A stretch of 64,000 nt of DNA, taken from assembly GCA_963556255.1 (NCBI GenBank), contig OY744609.1, forward strand, positions 24,202,634 through 24,266,633, in the 5' to 3' direction. The notes below the pieces were generated by a model. It ran no database searches and was not told where the DNA came from. It saw only the letters and a program-made list of their open reading frames with translations. The stretch is from Allolobophora icterica. Lineage: Eukaryota > Annelida > Clitellata > Crassiclitellata > Lumbricidae. The stretch's first letter is position 1; each line of letters starts with the position of its first letter. The translations under genes were made by a program, and so were the position numbers. Of this stretch, positions 12,473-25,187 are shown one piece after another.

Positions 12473-12807
12473 ATCAGCTGGGTTCCTCATCTGTCTAGCC
12501 GCCGTCCAGTACTTGGACTGGGGCCGGTATGCGCCGTCCGGGAACCGGATATACTTTCTGGAAATCAAGGCCGAGGTCTTTAATTACTACCGACCGATCC
12601 GACGACACCGTTACCGTTCAGTGACTGAGAGTAACTTCTGTCGCGCTGGTGTCTAATGCGCAAGTCATCAACCCACGGCACATCAATAAGCTGTAATCCA
12701 GAAGATCAGTCCACTGCAATAGAAAGGCAGCCTCTGTCCGCGGACATTTTAATAGCGCCTTTTCTGAGCGGCAACGTTACCAATCAGTCTATTATCTTGA
12801 CAGTATC

Positions 12808-13044
12808 AAATCTTATCTTGGAATTTTATAGCGCCGCTGCTTTAATGCACTAGACATCAATCGTAACAGCTGCATGTTTGCAAAGGTCAGTCCAGTTAGA
12901 TAAAGGGGCAGGCCATAAGAACATTCAAAAGCTTAAACAAAGAAATGAGTCAAAGCAAAACGAATAGACTCCAAGGACTTACAAGTGCTAGCAGGCTGTG
13001 GAAGTGTATTCTAGAACCTTGGCTTAGCCACAGAAATTGCATAC
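12808..13044. repeat. duplicated 240-bp block, copy 2
   Basis: This is the direct repeat of 11872-12131. The two copies share long identical runs, for example around caaaacgaatagactccaag. Confidence 0.85.
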
Positions 13045-13248
13045 CACCTTTGAAGGACCTGTCTTCAGTGGCGGGTTCAGGGTGCAGAGCAGTTGACTCA
13101 CCATCACCAGGTTCAACGGACACGCCTTAGTCATATTTACCGATGCCCCGGACCCTTGCCATTTCTTTGCTCTTCTTATTTCAAAATCGTGCACCATCCT
13201 TGCTACTTTGTAGAGCAAGTGCCGGATTTAGACTTGTTGAGGCCCTAG

Positions 13249-13562
13249 ATGACCTCGCAGAACTCATACGAAGACTATAGGAAAGAAAGCGAGAAAGCAG
13301 GGTTATACTTTAACATCAAGAAGACTAAGATCATGACAACGGCAGAATGGGAAACATTCGAGATCGACGGAGAGGAAATACAGGTCGTAGCATGTTTCTC
13401 GTTTCTGGGCTCAATGATCGAAAGAGAGGGAAGATGCGAGCCGGAGGTGAGACGGAGAATAACACTAGGAAAATCCGCAATGCAGGGAATGGAAAAGATA
13501 TGGAGAGATAGGCATGTGAGCATGGAGACAAAAACAGGGTTGGTGAAGTCAATGATATTTCC
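13249..13562 (+). mobile_element. RTE-like LINE fragment, 5' piece
   Basis: The plus strand encodes GLYFNIKKTKIM and FSFLGSMIEREG and ends ...VKSMIFPIV, the connection region after the reverse transcriptase palm of RTE-like LINEs. The frame continues after the element at 13571-14635, where the protein resumes as LYGSETWT. The LINE was therefore split by that insertion. Confidence 0.85.
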
Positions 13563-13570
13563 GATAGTGC

Positions 13571-14635
13571 CCAGTCTTGTCCTCGAGACCAAGGTCTTGG
13601 TCTCGAGTGCACTCGAGTTCGTTTTTAGAAGTCTTGGTCTTGGTCTTGGTCTTGAGACCAAAGGTCTTGGTCTTGGGCTTGGTCTTGAGGTTCAAGGTCT
13701 TGGTCTTGGTCTTGGTCTTGAGGTTCAAAGTCTTGGTCTTGGTTTTGCAAGACCAAGACCAAGACTTTTGTCAATATGAACAGTCATTAATTTTAACAAA
13801 CGGCAAGAATTTTAAAAATTTATCCAATAATTACTCATACAGTTATTGCTTTAGTATTATAATAATAATAATAATAATAATAGCAGAGATTTAAGTGCCA
13901 TAGTTCGTAAACAGTCGAAAGGAAATCGATGCAACGATTCAGAAGCACTGGGAGCAGGGAGATCAGTCCAGATAGGCCTGTTTGAAAAGTTCGGTCTTTA
14001 AGTTTTACACGGGGTGAATGAGGCTTCACTGTTGTTTTGGACAATTACTTTGACTTCCAGTTATTTACCATGGAATGATTTCAAAACAGACTCATGATTA
14101 ATTTGTACATTTACATCCGGTTCTTGAAAAGCTGTTTTGTGTGATAGCGATTTCAGCACTTGTAGACGGTGTTTTTTCACATGGCAGAATTTTTATGAGG
14201 CCCCACAGGTCAAGTCTTGGTAAGAAAATTCTGAGCAAATTGTTTTTTTTTATAAAATTCAACAGGCATTTGGAATAACATTTTGCATGAAGGACTTTTG
14301 TAAATACGAATTCGGAATTCTCTGAATTCTCCATTTAGAGTTGTTTTGCTTGAATAAAAGAAAAAACTCATGTTTTCGTTAAAATAACGAGTTGTCCGAC
14401 TGGAAATTTTTTAGTAAGGAATAGAAGCCTGGATACGATTGTGATTTTTTTGGGTCTTGGTCTCGGTCTTGGTCTTGAGGTTCAAGGTCTTGGTCTTGGT
14501 CTTGGTCTTGAGGTTCAAGGTCTTGGTCTTGGTCTTGAGGTTCAAGGTCTTGGTCTTGGTCTTGGTCTTGAGGTTCAAGCTTAGGTCTTGGTCTTGGTCT
14601 TGGTCTTGAGGTTTAAGGTCTTGACAACAAGACTG
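13571..14635. mobile_element. hAT-derived element with CTTGGT subterminal arrays, copy 1
   Basis: Ends are CCAGTCTTGT and ACAAGACTG, flanked by the 8-bp duplication GATAGTGC (13563-13570 and 14636-14643). Both subterminal regions are packed with (GGTCTT)n and ttgaggttcaaggtcttggt repeats. The middle (about 14110-14300, plus strand) still encodes a broken hAT dimerisation region (HPVLEKL, then GVFSHGRIFMRP). It is a degraded relative of 36409-37295 and is inserted in an RTE-like LINE. Confidence 0.88.
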
Positions 14636-14643
14636 GATAGTGC

Positions 14644-15065
14644 TATACGGAAGCGAGACATGGACAAAAACAAAGCACAGAAGAGAAGATCGATGCGTGT
14701 GAAATGTGGATATGGAGAAAGTTGCTGGGAATATCGTGGAGAGAAAAGAGAACAAATTTATCTGTAATCCAGGAGATAGGACAGCTAAGAGGAGACATGA
14801 CACTACAACAAAGGGCCATCAGACAGAAATTGATGTATTTCGGACACGTGATGAGAGCAGACGGGTTGGAGAAGGAGATGATGCTGGCGTGCGGAGGGGG
14901 GCGAGGAAAAGAGGCCGCCCGATAACTCGATGGATGGAGGAGATACACAGGAGGACAGCGATGAACCTTGCACAACTAAGGGACGCGGTACGGAACAGGG
15001 AGGAATGGAGGAGGCTGGTCATGACGGTCGCTAGAGTTCCACGAACTGACGGCACAAGGTGACAA
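14644..15065 (+). mobile_element. RTE-like LINE fragment, 3' piece
   Basis: After the inserted hAT element the LINE resumes with LYGSETWT and, across frameshifts, KLMYFGHVMRADGLEKEMML, ...RPITRWMEEIHRRTAMNLAQLRD. These are typical of the C-terminus of RTE-like ORF2 proteins. Several frameshifts make it a pseudogene. Confidence 0.85.
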
Positions 15066-15339
15066 GGTGAGGCCCTAAGCTATATAAGCTTGGAGGTCAC
15101 TTGTTAAAAAAATTACACCAGGTCTCACAAAACTTGAAAATATATATGCCTTTTAATTATTTAATATCAAGGCATTAAGTGAAAAATTCAAATTATTTTC
15201 AAATGAATGCATTTACTCAGGCGACATGGAATTTACAACACAAGCCATTTAAAAGGGTTATACAATTTCTTACATTATACATTATACAGCACACACAGTT
15301 TTTAAAAAGCCCTCAAACTTATAATTTTTTCAGGCTCCT

Positions 15340-15750
<411 letters not shown>

Positions 15751-15770
15751 AGCACCGCTCCACCTGAGGC

Positions 15771-15941
15771 CAGTGCTCGAAATGGAAAATTTTACGAAAC
15801 GGAACGCTAGCTAGTCTAAGATATGGGAGCATTCACGTTAATTTCATAGTATTTTCCACAATAATTCATTTGACGAACCGGAACGGAACGCTGACGAACC
15901 GGAACGGCGTTCCGGTGCGTTCCGGTCCATTTCGAGCACTG
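15771..15941. mobile_element. 171-bp hAT-type MITE
   Basis: Terminal repeats are CAGTGCTCGAAATGG and its exact reverse complement. The flanking duplication is CCTGAGGC at 15763-15770 and 15942-15949. It sits in a minus-strand LINE fragment. Confidence 0.9.
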
Positions 15942-16316
15942 CCTGAGGCCACTCAGCAGCGCTCCCAGTGCGAAGGTCCCGAGATAAGTAAAACTTTAGC
16001 ACGGAAATGGATGTAGGAAGAGATCCAGAAAATAAGATTACCCGCAGAGAGGAAGGAAGGGCATTCAACAGGGAGGACCCTATGTTGGCAACAGATCTAG
16101 TTTGAGCTAAGGAAGTCGTGGCACGCAGAACAAAGGGACATGCCGGTCGGTAGAGCGGAGGGGTCGGTGAGAAGCTGCAGAAAGATGGGACTAGATGAGG
16201 TCCCTGAGATATTTTGGAGTAGTACCCAGTTTAGACTTAAGGACAAGAACAAGAACTTTAAATTGAATGCAGGATAAGAGAGGGACCTAGTGAAGTTGAT
16301 TGACCATAAACAAAGA
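15942..16316 (-). mobile_element. CR1/L2-like LINE 3' fragment, split by hAT
   Basis: The sequence from gaggccactcagcagcgctc closely matches 3785-3915, the 3' part of another minus-strand LINE. The copy appears to continue after the hAT element, at 17484-17700. Confidence 0.75.
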
Positions 16317-16324
16317 AATACTGG

Positions 16325-17475
16325 CAGGCCCGGCCCTATAGGGTGTTCGGGGCCCAAGGCAGCTAGCGATGAGCGGGTCCCAAGCAAAAAATGGCATTGC
16401 GGAAATGATTTCCTGCCAATACGGTATTGGCAATACGCCTACCATATGTAGGCCTATTAAAATAATACAAAATCGAAATTAAATGGATTAATGAATACAA
16501 AATGCAAATCAGGCTCTTAATACTAGCATTTTACTATGAAAGCAATATATAATTATGTTTATGTCTTATTTAATTATTTGAATATCTAACAACTGAAAAA
16601 GGATGTTTATAAATAAAACGTTTTACCATCCTTCTAGCTGAAAATTTGTTAATCACTATAGACAATAGCGTGGGTGATATCATATCTAAAATGCTTTCTC
16701 TTCAAAGGCAAATCTTGGAAGCTTTGATGGATGCAAAATCAGCAATGATTTCACTATAGTCCAGATCGTTATAAAAAATCATTCTCAATTGACAAAATAG
16801 CTAAATTAGTGAGCCGTTCTTGAAGCATCGTTGATCGCAAATAGATTTTAATAAGTTTTAGCTTTGAAAAACTTCTTTCTCCAGAAGCTACAGTGACAGG
16901 AACAGTCAGAAGCAGGCCTTTTCGAAGTGCAATATGCGTGTTAGGAAAGTCACTATATCGCTTGTCAATTGTAAGAAATTGCAAAATCTTAACAGGATCG
17001 TTGTAGGTTGCTGCAGGAATGATAGAATTCAATGATTGCTACTCCTCTCAAGCATGAAACCAGCTACCGTATCACAATTCCTTTTAGTTCAACAATAATA
17101 TTTACCAAAAAAATGTAATTCTGCATGCACACGTTGCACAAGCACCACAACAGTTCTGTAGTCGTTACTCGCTTTAACTGCAGACTTGCCTTTTGCTAAA
17201 TCACCCTATCACATTCACGCGGCAAGTTGCCCGCCAGTATTGTTGCTAAGCGATGTAAGCGTTGTCAACGTTCAATCTCACCACAGTAAAATATTGTAGT
17301 CAGCAGCACGGGGCCCCTGCAAGCGCGGGGCCCCTGCAAGCGCGGGGCCCCTGCAAGCGCGGGGCCCCTCCAAGCGCGGGGCCCCTCCAAGCGCGGGGCC
17401 CCTGCAAGCGCGGGGCCCCTGCAAGCCCGGGCCCAAGGCTGCTGCCTCGTTCGCCTTGCCCTAGGGCCGGGCCTG
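16325..17475 (-). mobile_element. hAT element with transposase C-terminus relic
   Basis: Ends are CAGGCCCGGCCCTA and its reverse complement, flanked by the degraded 8-mers AATACTGG and GATACGGG. Minus-strand bases 17032-16769 encode PVTVASGERSFSKLKLIKIY and LTNLAILSIENDFL, the hAT dimerisation domain of ZMYM/TTF-type transposases. A tandem array of ggggcccctgcaagcgc lies beside the right end. There is no intact transposase. Confidence 0.85.
17308..17430. repeat. 17-bp GC-rich tandem array
   Basis: About seven copies of ggggcccctgcaagcgc, with two ctcc variants, lie inside the right end of the hAT element at 16325-17475. Confidence 0.95.
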
Positions 17476-17483
17476 GATACGGG

Positions 17484-18020
17484 ACATTTTAGGAAGACGA
17501 GCAATCAGTCTGGCGGCAGCATTGAGAACTGACTGGAGAGGAGACAGGCGGACACTAAGAAGACCAATAAGAATTGAATTGCAATAGTCGATTCTAGAAC
17601 AGACAAATGCGTGGACTATATTGGTCAAGGTGGATAGGGAAACAAATTTGCGAATAGTGCTGATGAGCCGAAGTTGAAAGTAGGAAGAGCGTGTGAGGTT
17701 TAAACATGATCAGAAAAGGTAAAAAAATAATCAAAGATAATCAGATTAGATGACCTCGTTGAATAATTATTATGTTTGGGGAATTAGAACTGGTTTTAAG
17801 TAATGAGGCTGGCCAGAGTTCAAAATTTTTTAAAACTACGAGCCCAATTTGAAACTAATTCTTTCCTGAACAGGAAGCCGATGCCAAGATTTAAACATAG
17901 AGATTCAAATTTGGACGTATTAGCTATGGCAGATCTAGGCAGAGTCCTGAACTCTCTGCAGCTTCAATGCCTCGACATATTTGACTTATTGGTATCAGTA
18001 AAAAGCGAGTTACAGTGACC
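17484..18020 (-). mobile_element. CR1-like LINE fragments
   Basis: Around 17500-17535 the minus strand encodes SVLNAAARLIARLPK. Around 17840-17890 it encodes a version of LKS(L)H.LPV, both C-terminal motifs of CR1-like reverse transcriptases. Their order shows two separate fragments. Confidence 0.65.
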
Positions 18021-19830
18021 TAGGCGATTGCAAACCAATGCATTTGTATGTTAGTTTAACAAGTAGCGTAGGATTTACGTACGCCGTCGCGGCTCATAAT
18101 ATGCTGCGTCATTGTGTGAGGAGAAATTACATTGGCAAATTACATCAAGATTCAAGAAGAGTAGGCCTACATGTAATTTTCAACTAGGCAGCAGTCTTTT
18201 GATTGAGTTGGTGAAATAACCAATCAGTTCATATTTATATAACACAAAGACCTCGTGCTACCTAATTGGCACCAAATTAGATTACACACATAATTATATT
18301 ATCTTTCTACTAGGCCTATCTGTATGAAAAGCTTATGACGGCTTCAGTACTGTTCACGGTGAATTAGCCGGTCTCTGACGCGCCTTGTATGGCGCTGGGA
18401 TTTGTTAGCTTTACATTACTTTACATGCGTCGAGCCTGACGTCATATCTCGCCTATTTCGAACCTCGGATATAACGAACTGTTGACGATGGTCGCTTGAG
18501 GTTCGATATACCGAAGTTTTGCTGTGGAATGAATGCACAGACCGTACGATGTCAATGGGAAGATGAGACGGCGAGGGAGAGGACTGTCCACCCGTCCTCA
18601 TATGCCGGGGCTAAGAAAATGAAGTCGCTAACTTCATACCCATAGTTGCATCAGGACTAGCTTAAGGGACTGCTCTTCCTCTCTTCATACAGTGTCAGGC
18701 ATGTTTAAACTACCCCTCAATACAGTCATAGTATAGCCTGCAGCGTTGGTTCAAAGTTCGATTGCAATCTCCGTGACCGGCGGTCGCCAATAAGTCTTTG
18801 AGATGCAAGACGCTTTGTGCTGCATCTGAATTTGTTTCTCGTTCACAAAAACTTGACTTGCACAGGGGTGGGCTAGGGGGCTTAGCCCCCCTAAATGTGG
18901 CTCAGCCCCCAAAGCAAAAAGCAGGAAATCTGTGCTTACTTTATTATAATAAGCAAACTAGAAAAGACAGTATACAATGACCAACGGCCACGAAATCATC
19001 AACTATATCAGGCATTAAGGAACACCTTTTACTGGATTACCATCACTTATAGGGGGCTACTGTGTTACCATGGACAGGACCTATTTTAATTTTTAACGTG
19101 CCTATAGGCCGGGGACGTTTATTAGAAGTTTTACGAAATTACAGTAAGTCGTTTCTAACTTGCTGCTTTCAGTTTAAGCAAGAATCTGACCTAAGCAAAT
19201 TGCAAAGTTGAAATGTTTGCCGTGCAACCAACTGCTGTCTACATGCGTTTGTTTGGCTCTACTTCTTTCAGTAAATATATAATCTATGCTGATGCCACTT
19301 TTATTTCTATTCCGACGCGAAATGTTTGCCTGGCATACACATAGCGGCGAGCTCATGTTTCAAGGTAGAGACAAGTTTCGTGCTGAAACTTAGTTGGTTA
19401 TTGTAGACAAGTTGTTGACACTGCTAAGGCAGAAAATTCACGCTTACAATGAAGTTTGTTATGTATTGCAAGTTGTAACAGATTTCGATAGAATAGAACT
19501 TGATAAGAGTCGAGAATTTTCCATCAGGCTGGCCAGGTCATACTACACGAGATTTGCAGTCTGACACTTTCCCTGATGAAATGATTCACTTGCCGATTTT
19601 GAAAAATCAAGAAGTTGTGCCACACCGGGCGCTCTAGCTATGCTACCGTACCCCGAGAACCTTCTGGAAACATTCTCTGTTTCTATGACTCTGCGTATGT
19701 TCATGTCATTGATAATCTCCAACTGTTCAGGTGAACGCTGTTTAAGTAAGATGGTACTTATTAAAAAACTAGTGTATATGTATAGGCTACCCTAATGCGG
19801 TCTGTCATTAATTTTGGCTTTTGAATAAAC
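18021..19830. other. non-coding; SINE tail at 18545-18690
   Basis: Bases 18545-18690 contain gagacggcgagggagaggac and a cctcatatgccggggctaag core, shared with 51670-51785, 25985-26098 and (reverse) 57700-57860. They are parts of one SINE family. The rest shows no gene. Confidence 0.5.
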
Positions 19831-19832
19831 GA

Positions 19833-19866
<34 letters not shown>

Positions 19867-19871
19867 CTATA

Positions 19872-20259
19872 CATAGGCGCCGACTTTTGCTTTTGTCTCT
19901 GGGTGCCACTGGGTGCATGGGTCCTTCCTCCATTTCCATACCCCTCCCCTTAGGTAGGTGAATTTTAGCGGATTTTCGGAGAAAGAAAAGTGTTTTCTTG
20001 TCAAGGGTTCCAGTGTTATTATTTATTTATTTTAAATAATAAATAAATAAATTATTGTTTTGTACGGAGTGTGACTGTGAGATCATGCAATGTTGGGTAT
20101 TTGTGTTGTAGCTGTACTTCTCAAGTTGTGAGATTACTGCTTAGGTGTAAAAAAATTGAATTTTGGGTCTGAATTCTTCTGGGTGCCAGGCACCCACTGA
20201 ACTTTTTCTCTGGGTGCATTGGCACCCTAGGCCGGGTAGGCCCCCAAGAAGTTGGCGCC

Positions 20260-20263
<4 letters not shown>
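19872..20263. mobile_element. hAT-type MITE of the CATAGGCGCC family
   Basis: The left end is CATAGGCGCCGACTTTTG and the right end is the reverse complement of CATAGGCGCCAACTTCTTG. Flanks are TATCTATA and TATATATA, within TA-rich DNA. A long TA tract follows to 20341. Confidence 0.75.
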
Positions 20264-20340
<77 letters not shown>

Positions 20341-20344
<4 letters not shown>

Positions 20345-20522
20345 TGCCCGTCATAATTATGACGGCAGTGTATATCGTTGGTCGTTGATCGCCGTCGTCA
20401 AGGTCGTCGTCAAGACGGCAGTACTGACGTCACAAACGGTTTCACAATAGAACAGAAGCCGTTTGTGACGTAGCCTCCTACGACGGACAAATTTGCATAT
20501 AAGGAAACTATATGTATAGATA
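20341..20522. repeat. dispersed palindrome-rich repeat, copy 1
   Basis: It carries CGTCATAATTATGACG and cacaaacggtttcacaatag and ends near catataaggaaactatatg. The same elements occur in reverse orientation at about 31530-31712. Confidence 0.75.
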
Positions 20523-20601
20523 AACCGAGAGCTTCTATGACCTACAAACGTCAAACTACACTGGAGCTTCTTTGTGTTGTACAGTGTTGAGATGTGCTTT
20601 A

Positions 20602-20778
20602 CAGGCACGTAACTAGCCTTTTTCGTTTGGGGGGGCTTAAGCCTTGAACATGGCAGCATGTATACAGTGTTCATACGAATTTTAGCCGTAAGCATACAAC
20701 GGCTTGACTTGTTTGGGGGGCTTCAACTTCGTTTGGGGGGGCTTAAGCCCCCCAAGCCCAACGCTAGATACGTCCCTG
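20602..20778. mobile_element. 177-bp hAT-type MITE
   Basis: Ends are CAGGCACGTAACTAG and (reverse complement) CAGGGACGTATCTAG. The flanking duplication is GTGCTTTA at 20594-20601 and 20779-20786. Inner repeats are gtttgggggggcttaag. Confidence 0.9.
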
Positions 20779-20786
20779 GTGCTTTA

Positions 20787-22321
20787 CTTGATTTGATCAT
20801 TTTGATAACAATGTTATCACACAGTTTGTGCTGCTAAAAGTCGAAAATGTTTCTGAGCTGTTAAAACTGAAGAGAACAGATTCGAATTTTGAATAGTCCG
20901 AAATGCAAACGTTAAAGTTGACAATGTGTTATACTTTGAGCAGCACGGCACACAGCGTTGACCCTTCTTTACTGCAAGTTGATTGTCGTGTCTTTACGGC
21001 ATCCCCATCATTCCATGCTGACTGCTCAGTAACACAAGGACCCCGTGTGTTATTAACATGCCCCCTCCCGAGAGGTTAATCCGGCCCTGCACACACATGG
21101 TAACAGAATTGCTCTACTGGAGACATATTGTATGGCAATACAAGTATACAACAGACAGCTGCGTGGCTTGGATGTTTTGCGCCCGGTGACGAAGTATGAA
21201 ATTGGCGCCCCTCTGTTTTATTAATTTAACATTTCCCAAATACATCGAATGGCAGTTTAAAATTTACTGAAATAATGAAAAACACAGACAGTAGGTCGAT
21301 ATGGTGCCCCTTAATGCTCAATGGGGCGTCAAAATCATACATGACAACTGGTTTGTAAGTAATGAGGATTATAACTGGATTTTTTGGCGCCAAAATTACA
21401 TTTGATGAATTTATTTGGAATAAATTAGGCTAGTTAAAATTGCATAAAAATTAAGAGTAAAATTATTTATTTTAGCCCTCATTTTTGCGCCAACTAGGCC
21501 TGAGCTTCCTTTAGCGAACGGGCACACATGTCCCATTGTCCCCCTCTGCATGCATGCATCCCCCTAGCTACGCCTCTGACAACAGGTTTAAATCGACCGT
21601 CTGTTTAGTTTTTAAGCCTACTGCGGATTTTTTTAATAGTTATCCGAATTGTTTAGGATCTAGGTGGTTATAGTCACTGAGGTTTGTTTGTAAGAAATGT
21701 TTACTGTTCTTTGCTGTTTTTGCGATAGCTCACAATAGACAAAGTACAAACCTGCAGGCACATATTCTTTATTGTCAGAGTAGTTTATGCAAGTGCTCTA
21801 GCTGTTATATCGGACGTAGCCTATCGACAAATCGGCGGTGCGCTCTCACCCTTTGTTGCGAATTTGCGGCAGAGGCGATCGAAGTAATGGACTCGGAAGA
21901 CCAAAATGGACAAATGGCACGATGTTCATCGCGACTTGTTGATGGGAAATGAAGTAGATCGACCGTCTCCCTTCCCTCCCTCCCGCTCTCCTTCCCTCCC
22001 TCTGTCTCTGTCTGTCTGTCTGTCTGTATGTATGTCTCTCTCTCTGGCTGAGATGGGATTCGATCTACATAACTCAAACAAATGCACTTCGGTCGTCCTA
22101 AATTGAGAAACGGGCTAAAATATGTAGTACGTATAAAAAATTAACCCAGTGTCTGCTAACAGCAGATGCTGGTGTGCAAGGGAGTTGGCTTCTACAAGCA
22201 GTGCTTATACCTGCCTCCACTTTGACCCTAGTTGTAAAAAGGTGTAGATGCCTTGCCTAATTGTATTTGAATGGGATAAAGAGACTGGAGTCTGCTGGAA
22301 GGAAGCAATTCCGACCACTAG
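20787..22321. other. no recognisable gene
   Basis: This stretch holds a pyrimidine-rich patch at 21965-22045. Isolated hAT-like termini are seen (ccggccctg near 21086, gctacgcctctg near 21578), but no paired ends were found. Confidence 0.35.
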
Positions 22322-23447
22322 CAGGCCCGCCGAGAGAGGGTCGGGGGGGGGCAATGCCCAGGGGCCCGGCAATTTTTAGGGGCCCGGGCCGGCCGGGCCC
22401 GAAATCATCTTATAAACGATTTTGCTGCAGCTAAATCCAGAAAAGTTGCTTTTTGATTAGCACAAATTTAAAATTAACAACTGAATAAAACCATAGTTGT
22501 ATGTATATAAATATAACTAAGTAAGTAAGTAGGCCTAAATATATTCTTTAATAAACGCTAGCAAACGCACAGCGCTTTACATACAATATTACACAAAGAG
22601 GAAAGAAAATAGAACAATAATAATAACGTTAGGCTAGATCTAAAATGAAATAATAGCTACAGAGCCTAACAGAACAGCATCCTACCCAGGAAACCTCGTC
22701 GGGCAAGGGAGTCAAATCTAGGGAGAACCAGATTATGAGAACGTGGGCGCAAATCATACCTGGTCTTTAGAACGGGAGGTTGAAGGTCATGGAGGAGGTG
22801 ACAAGGGTTTTAAGAATATTATTAAACAGATCACGATCAACGATCAGCTTTTTTGCAGAGTTCCTCAAAAGTTGGAAAAGAAGGAGGGAGGTAGCCAAGA
22901 CGAACAAACTTGCGAATAATTGCGTCCAAATGATCTAGTTCCTGCTTGTTGGCAAAGCCTAACCATACCTGGGAACAGTATAACATACGATTGACAAACT
23001 AGGTGTTTGCCCGTCCTAATACGGTTAAAGAAATTTGAAAAATTAATGTATTGTTTAATTTTACAGAGGCTTTTCAGTTAACTTCTTTATGTTTCTGGCT
23101 CTTCTAACCCGTTTTAGCGAGTAAATTATTTTAAGCGCGTTTTAAGCCGTTAGTTTAAAAGAGCAGCCGTTTACGTCCCGTTTGTGACGTCATTGGTCAT
23201 TGTGACGTCATTGCAGCCATGGGAGCGAAGCGTTACATCTGTTTTGTTTTACACAGTGACACACACACTGACACACACACTTGATGACATTTCTGTTCGT
23301 TTATCTTATTAATTATGTGCGGTCGTACCCGCACTTTTATTATTTCAATTTGTTTTTCAAAAATAAATTTTCTCATAAAGCCTAAAGATAGTTTAGAGCC
23401 CCGTGACTGCTCTGTCTAGGGCCCCGAAACTTCTGTCGGTGGGCCTG
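22322..23447. mobile_element. hAT-type element carrying a LINE fragment
   Basis: Ends CAGGCCCGCCGAGAG and (reverse complement) CAGGCCCACCGACAG are flanked by the perfect duplication ACCACTAG (22314-22321 and 23448-23455). Inside, the minus strand at about 22960-22680 encodes FANKQELDHLDAIIRKFVRL and RPRSHNLVLPRFDSLARRGF, the C-terminus of a non-LTR reverse transcriptase. A LINE fragment therefore landed in the element. The same family occurs at 33754-34241 and probably 44758-45062. Confidence 0.87.
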
Positions 23448-23702
23448 ACCACTAGACGTTTGGGAAGGAAGAGGATGAAACTCGATAAACCGCGACGCCT
23501 AAATGAAAAAGTAAAGAAAATTCGGAGACTGAAAGCAGCCGACCACCTGCGTGTCCACTAAAAATAAGGATCGCAGTCGCGCTACCCCGACTCAAAATCG
23601 TGCTATGCCAATGGCCTTGCTGCTGCCCAGTGGCATTGCAAGGAAGCTGCAGCCCGATTGTGTAAATTGCTGTTACTGTTTACAGTAATGATTCTCTGAC
23701 TG

Positions 23703-23850
23703 CCTGACGTCATAAATATTCGATGGTTCTGGTTCACTGAACCGCGGTTGAAGCGGCTATTGCTACGTCAAGACTAATGACGTCATAAATATGCGATGGT
23801 TCTGGTTCGCTGAACCGCGCTTGAAGCGGCTATTGAACGTCGATGAACAA
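23703..23850. repeat. two tandem copies of a repeat of about 77 bp
   Basis: tgacgtcataaatattcgat...gaagcggctattg is repeated twice, with small changes. Confidence 0.8.
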
Positions 23851-23987
23851 ACTCCTTTGTGTCAAGGCACATTGGATTAGCATACTGCCAGTTTCAGTTC
23901 ATTCAGAAGTATACATAACTATAGGCCTCCGTGACCTCTTGATTATTACAATACAATTGAAATTAATGAGCGTTCCGGTGAGGCTAC

Positions 23988-24396
23988 CAGGGCATATTTT
24001 AACTGTATAACTAGTGGGACAAATGTCCCAGTAGTCTTAGGATTTGTCCCAGTAGTCAGAGCGATTTGTCCCAGGCAATGTGTGTATAAAGTACAACTAG
24101 TGGGACAAATGTTGCAAGAATTTAAAGATTTGTCCCAGTAGTATAATGAGAAAGGTATGACATTATTGTTGAATGACCCCTTGTTATTGGTTGAAAAAAA
24201 GGTCATCAACTTTTTTCGGAGATGAATTTAGAAATTTTTTTAGAAAAAGTCAGAAAGTTGTAAGTTTGTGAAGATTAATTCCTTAAAAAAAGTTCTTCGA
24301 CCAGATCATGGCCGACTTTCTCCGACCCACCTCTGAGAGAACTAGACCCATGGCTGATTTTGTCCCAGTAGTCAAAATTCCTTAAAATATGCACTG
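23988..24396. mobile_element. 409-bp hAT-type MITE
   Basis: Ends are CAGGGCATATTTTAA and (reverse complement) CAGTGCATATTTTAA. The flanking duplication is GAGGCTAC at 23980-23987 and 24397-24404. The body repeats actagtgggacaaatgt and tttgtcccagtagtc. Confidence 0.9.
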
Positions 24397-24760
24397 GAGG
24401 CTACGGTACATTACTGTATCTTACCTGTAGCTACAGGCTACGGTAATGTCTGCCAGACATTGCTTTTAAGTCTTTAGGCCTAAATCTTGTCGAAGAATCA
24501 CTTAAAATTTCAAAGCGATGGGTGTGAAAAGTAGATATTAATGTAGGATTATATACGTGTATTTTGAACTCAAGTATGTATAGGCCTACACGACAATAAG
24601 GCTGCGATGATAGTTCTTTGAGTCTGTGAAACCCACCACATAACTCATCAACGAGTACCGTGGCCTCACAAGTTCTAGAGATTTGTTTCGACATTTCGAC
24701 TTCACCCTGCCAGCATTTCCACGGGACTTAGATGGGACCAAACCGGTCTATATATACGGG

Positions 24761-25187
<427 letters not shown>

